Of a stretch of 64,000 nucleotides of DNA, positions 62,728 to 64,000 are shown one piece after another. Source of the stretch: Runella defluvii (GTDB lineage: Bacteria; Bacteroidota; Bacteroidia; Cytophagales; Spirosomataceae). The position numbers and the translations under genes were made by a program. The notes beneath the pieces are model-generated. The model was not told the DNA's origin and did no database searches. It saw only the letters and a program-made list of their open reading frames with translations. The stretch is from NCBI RefSeq assembly GCF_014195535.1, contig NZ_JACIBY010000003.1, positions 500,440 to 564,439 on the forward strand. Direction: 5' to 3'. How positions within the stretch are numbered: the first letter of the stretch is position 1; the number at the start of each line of letters is the position of its first letter.

Positions 62728-62754
62728 ATAGATTTATGATATAAATAAATAAAA

Positions 62755-63636
62755 TTAGTTGTCCCCCGTTTGGCGCTTTCGATAATGCCCAGGGGTATAG
62801 CCTGTTAGTTTCTTAAAAGTCGTAGAAAAGTGTTGGGATGAATAAAAGCCAGTATCAAGGGCAATATCGGTCAGGCTTTTATCGGTTTGGCGGAGTTGGC
62901 GCATTGCCTCTGCAATACGAATATTTATCAAATAGTTGAGCGGAGAAAAGCCCGAATACGCCTTTACTTTTTCGGTAAAAGCCGTGCTTCCCAGCCCAAC
63001 CACTGTCGCCATTTCTTCCACCGTCCAAGGGTGATCCAAGCTTTGTCGAAGCATTTTTTCGAGCTGTTCAAATGCCTGCGAAAAATCGCGCCGTTGGTTT
63101 TGTTGTTGGCTTTGCTGCCGTACAATCGTTACTAATAGCTCATCCAGCAGTTGATTGACGCGGGTTTGGTAGGCAAACTCTAGCTGTTTTAGCTCCTGCT
63201 CAATTTTTGTAATCAGCTCATTGACCTGTTTTAGCTGGTTCAGCACCATCGGGGCGTGCGTACCCATGAGCCGCCCCATTAGCCTTTGTTCGTTCTCGTG
63301 AATCGCCGACCAACTGCCTAATTGTAGCTCTTTTGTAGGCTCAAAAATGGTTGGCTCTAGTTTTAGCCAAACAAAACTTCCAATTTCTAAGGTATTTGTG
63401 GGACTCCCAAGCTGCTGCCAAGGGCATAAAACGACCACGTCATTGGGGTATAAAACGTAACGCTGGTGTTCAATTATCCACTCATATTTTCCTTCTAAGA
63501 CACACAAAATATAGATTCCACCTCTTACTTGCACGGGCCAATCATTCAGCTTAACTGTCTGATTTTTAACACGAACCAATTCCCTGATGTGGGAAAACTC
63601 GGAAGAAGGAAGGTGGGTCAGTGTGGTTTTATTCAT
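62755..63636 (-). CDS. AraC-family transcriptional regulator
   Basis: A 293-residue regulator. A cupin-like N-terminus (VQVRGGIYILCVLEGKYEWI) and a central helical linker are followed by the AraC HTH pair (about 195-285; WTVEEMATVVGLGSTAFTEK, SLTDIALDTGFYSSQHFSTT). It lies 27 bp upstream of the kinase gene on the same strand, and diverges from the SusC-like receptor, so it may control the sugar locus that begins here. Confidence 0.92.
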   Translation of the reverse strand: MNKTTLTHLPSSEFSHIRELVRVKNQTVKLNDWPVQVRGGIYILCVLEGKYEWIIEHQRYVLYPNDVVVLCPWQQLGSPTNTLEIGSFVWLKLEPTIFEPTKELQLGSWSAIHENEQRLMGRLMGTHAPMVLNQLKQVNELITKIEQELKQLEFAYQTRVNQLLDELLVTIVRQQSQQQNQRRDFSQAFEQLEKMLRQSLDHPWTVEEMATVVGLGSTAFTEKVKAYSGFSPLNYLINIRIAEAMRQLRQTDKSLTDIALDTGFYSSQHFSTTFKKLTGYTPGHYRKRQTGDN

Positions 63637-63806
63637 TGACAGAAAACCTATTTATTAAATTTTTTAAATAAATCATCAAAATATTACAAAATCCTACATC
63701 GTCCATTCGTAGAAGTTTTTTGTACTACTCTGCTATTTTTTTGCACTCAGTTCTTTATCCTATCAGTACTGTTCAACATACCCTTTTAACTTACCAACAA
63801 TTTAAC

Positions 63807-64000
63807 ATGAAGATGAGAAAATTTCTACTCTTGCCCAAAGTCATTTTAGTAATGATGACTTTTCTGGCACTCACAACCACACTTTGGGCCCAAAATCGAA
63901 TTAGCGGAACGGTGACTAATTCCGCTGACAAATCTCCCCTCGCAGGAGTTTCAGTTGTAGTAAAAGGAAGTACCACAGGAACATCTACCGACGGCAGCGG
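63807..64000 (+). CDS. SusC/RagA-type TonB-dependent receptor, start only
   Basis: The first 64 codons, cut by the window edge. A signal peptide (MKMRKFLLLPKVILVMMTFL and on to LWAQ) is followed by a carboxypeptidase-D regulatory-like domain (NRISGTVTNSADKSPLAGVS), the usual N-terminus of SusC-like outer-membrane transporters. The rest of the gene and any susD lie outside. The 170-base gap before it, shared with the AraC gene, is AT-rich and has no clear promoter match. Confidence 0.85.
   Translation, partial: MKMRKFLLLPKVILVMMTFLALTTTLWAQNRISGTVTNSADKSPLAGVSVVVKGSTTGTSTDGS

Noticed and set aside
1-64000. CRISPR arrays
   Set aside because: No regularly spaced direct repeats with unique spacers and no cas genes were seen; the repeats present are inverted or degenerate words.
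1-64000. Insertion sequences or prophage
   Set aside because: No intact transposase, integrase or phage structural gene is present; the only related trace is the Rpn-like C-terminal fragment.

Overview
This 64 kb window is chromosomal DNA from a Gram-negative bacterium of the phylum Bacteroidota, most likely a member of the Cytophagales (Runella/Dyadobacter/Spirosoma-like). The evidence is a SusC/RagA-type TonB receptor start at the right edge, LytTR/propeller-type sensor kinase systems, an LptE-SecG operon led by an enhancer-binding protein, kdsA for lipopolysaccharide, promoters of the Bacteroidota type (TTG, about 18-21 bp, TAnnTTTG), and an almost complete lack of Shine-Dalgarno sequences. 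The genus is my inference.

Layout. 0-6.8 kb: end of rnz, thrS, a TPR lipoprotein and dnaK behind an RpoN-like (-24/-12) promoter. 6.8-9.9 kb: an AT-rich accessory segment with one 760-residue protein that looks like a nuclease-like N-terminus, a winged helix and a PIN-like nuclease, followed by a truncated Rpn-like gene. 9.9-17.1 kb: a class A beta-lactamase, a GMC oxidoreductase with its subunit 3, a 3-hydroxyacyl-CoA dehydrogenase with a BASS transporter, and a beta-helix secreted protein. 17.1-19.1 kb: two identical tRNA-Ser(UGA) genes in a duplicated segment of about 190 bp, flanking a small AT-rich operon of three overlapping genes, the first of which is frameshifted. 19.1-27.7 kb: a cystathionine synthase/lyase, a dienoyl-CoA isomerase-like crotonase, a DksA-like protein, glutamate dehydrogenase, a Uma2 protein, psd-murQ-CPBP protease and an MscS channel. 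27.7-35.0 kb: a LytTR two-component pair and, divergently, a five-gene operon led by a stand-alone LytTR protein. 35.1-39.8 kb: the leftward gene cluster miaB, sigma-54 activator, lptE, TPR protein, secG.

39.9-46.7 kb: etfBA, a bifunctional-nuclease-family protein, a DUF2911 protein, a Nudix hydrolase, an Ada-like DNA repair protein and rpe. 46.8-52.5 kb: a serine hydrolase/D-aminoacylase fusion, infC (without rpmI-rplT), a coiled-coil membrane protein, an RluA-family pseudouridine synthase and a DUF983 protein. 52.6-64 kb: an AraC regulator, kdsA behind an MNT/HepT toxin-antitoxin pair with an altered active site, a MoxR ATPase, an amidohydrolase, ispF, an M16 peptidase, a TPR protein, a YCF48-like protein, a gluconokinase-like FGGY kinase, an AraC regulator and the start of a SusC-like receptor.

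Most of the window is housekeeping. The accessory signals most worth following are the 760-residue multidomain nuclease-like protein, the tRNA-Ser-flanked cassette, the RpoN-like dnaK promoter, a palindrome shared by the crotonase and etfBA upstream regions, and several families of intergenic inverted repeats, one of which appears to have become the N-terminus of LptE.
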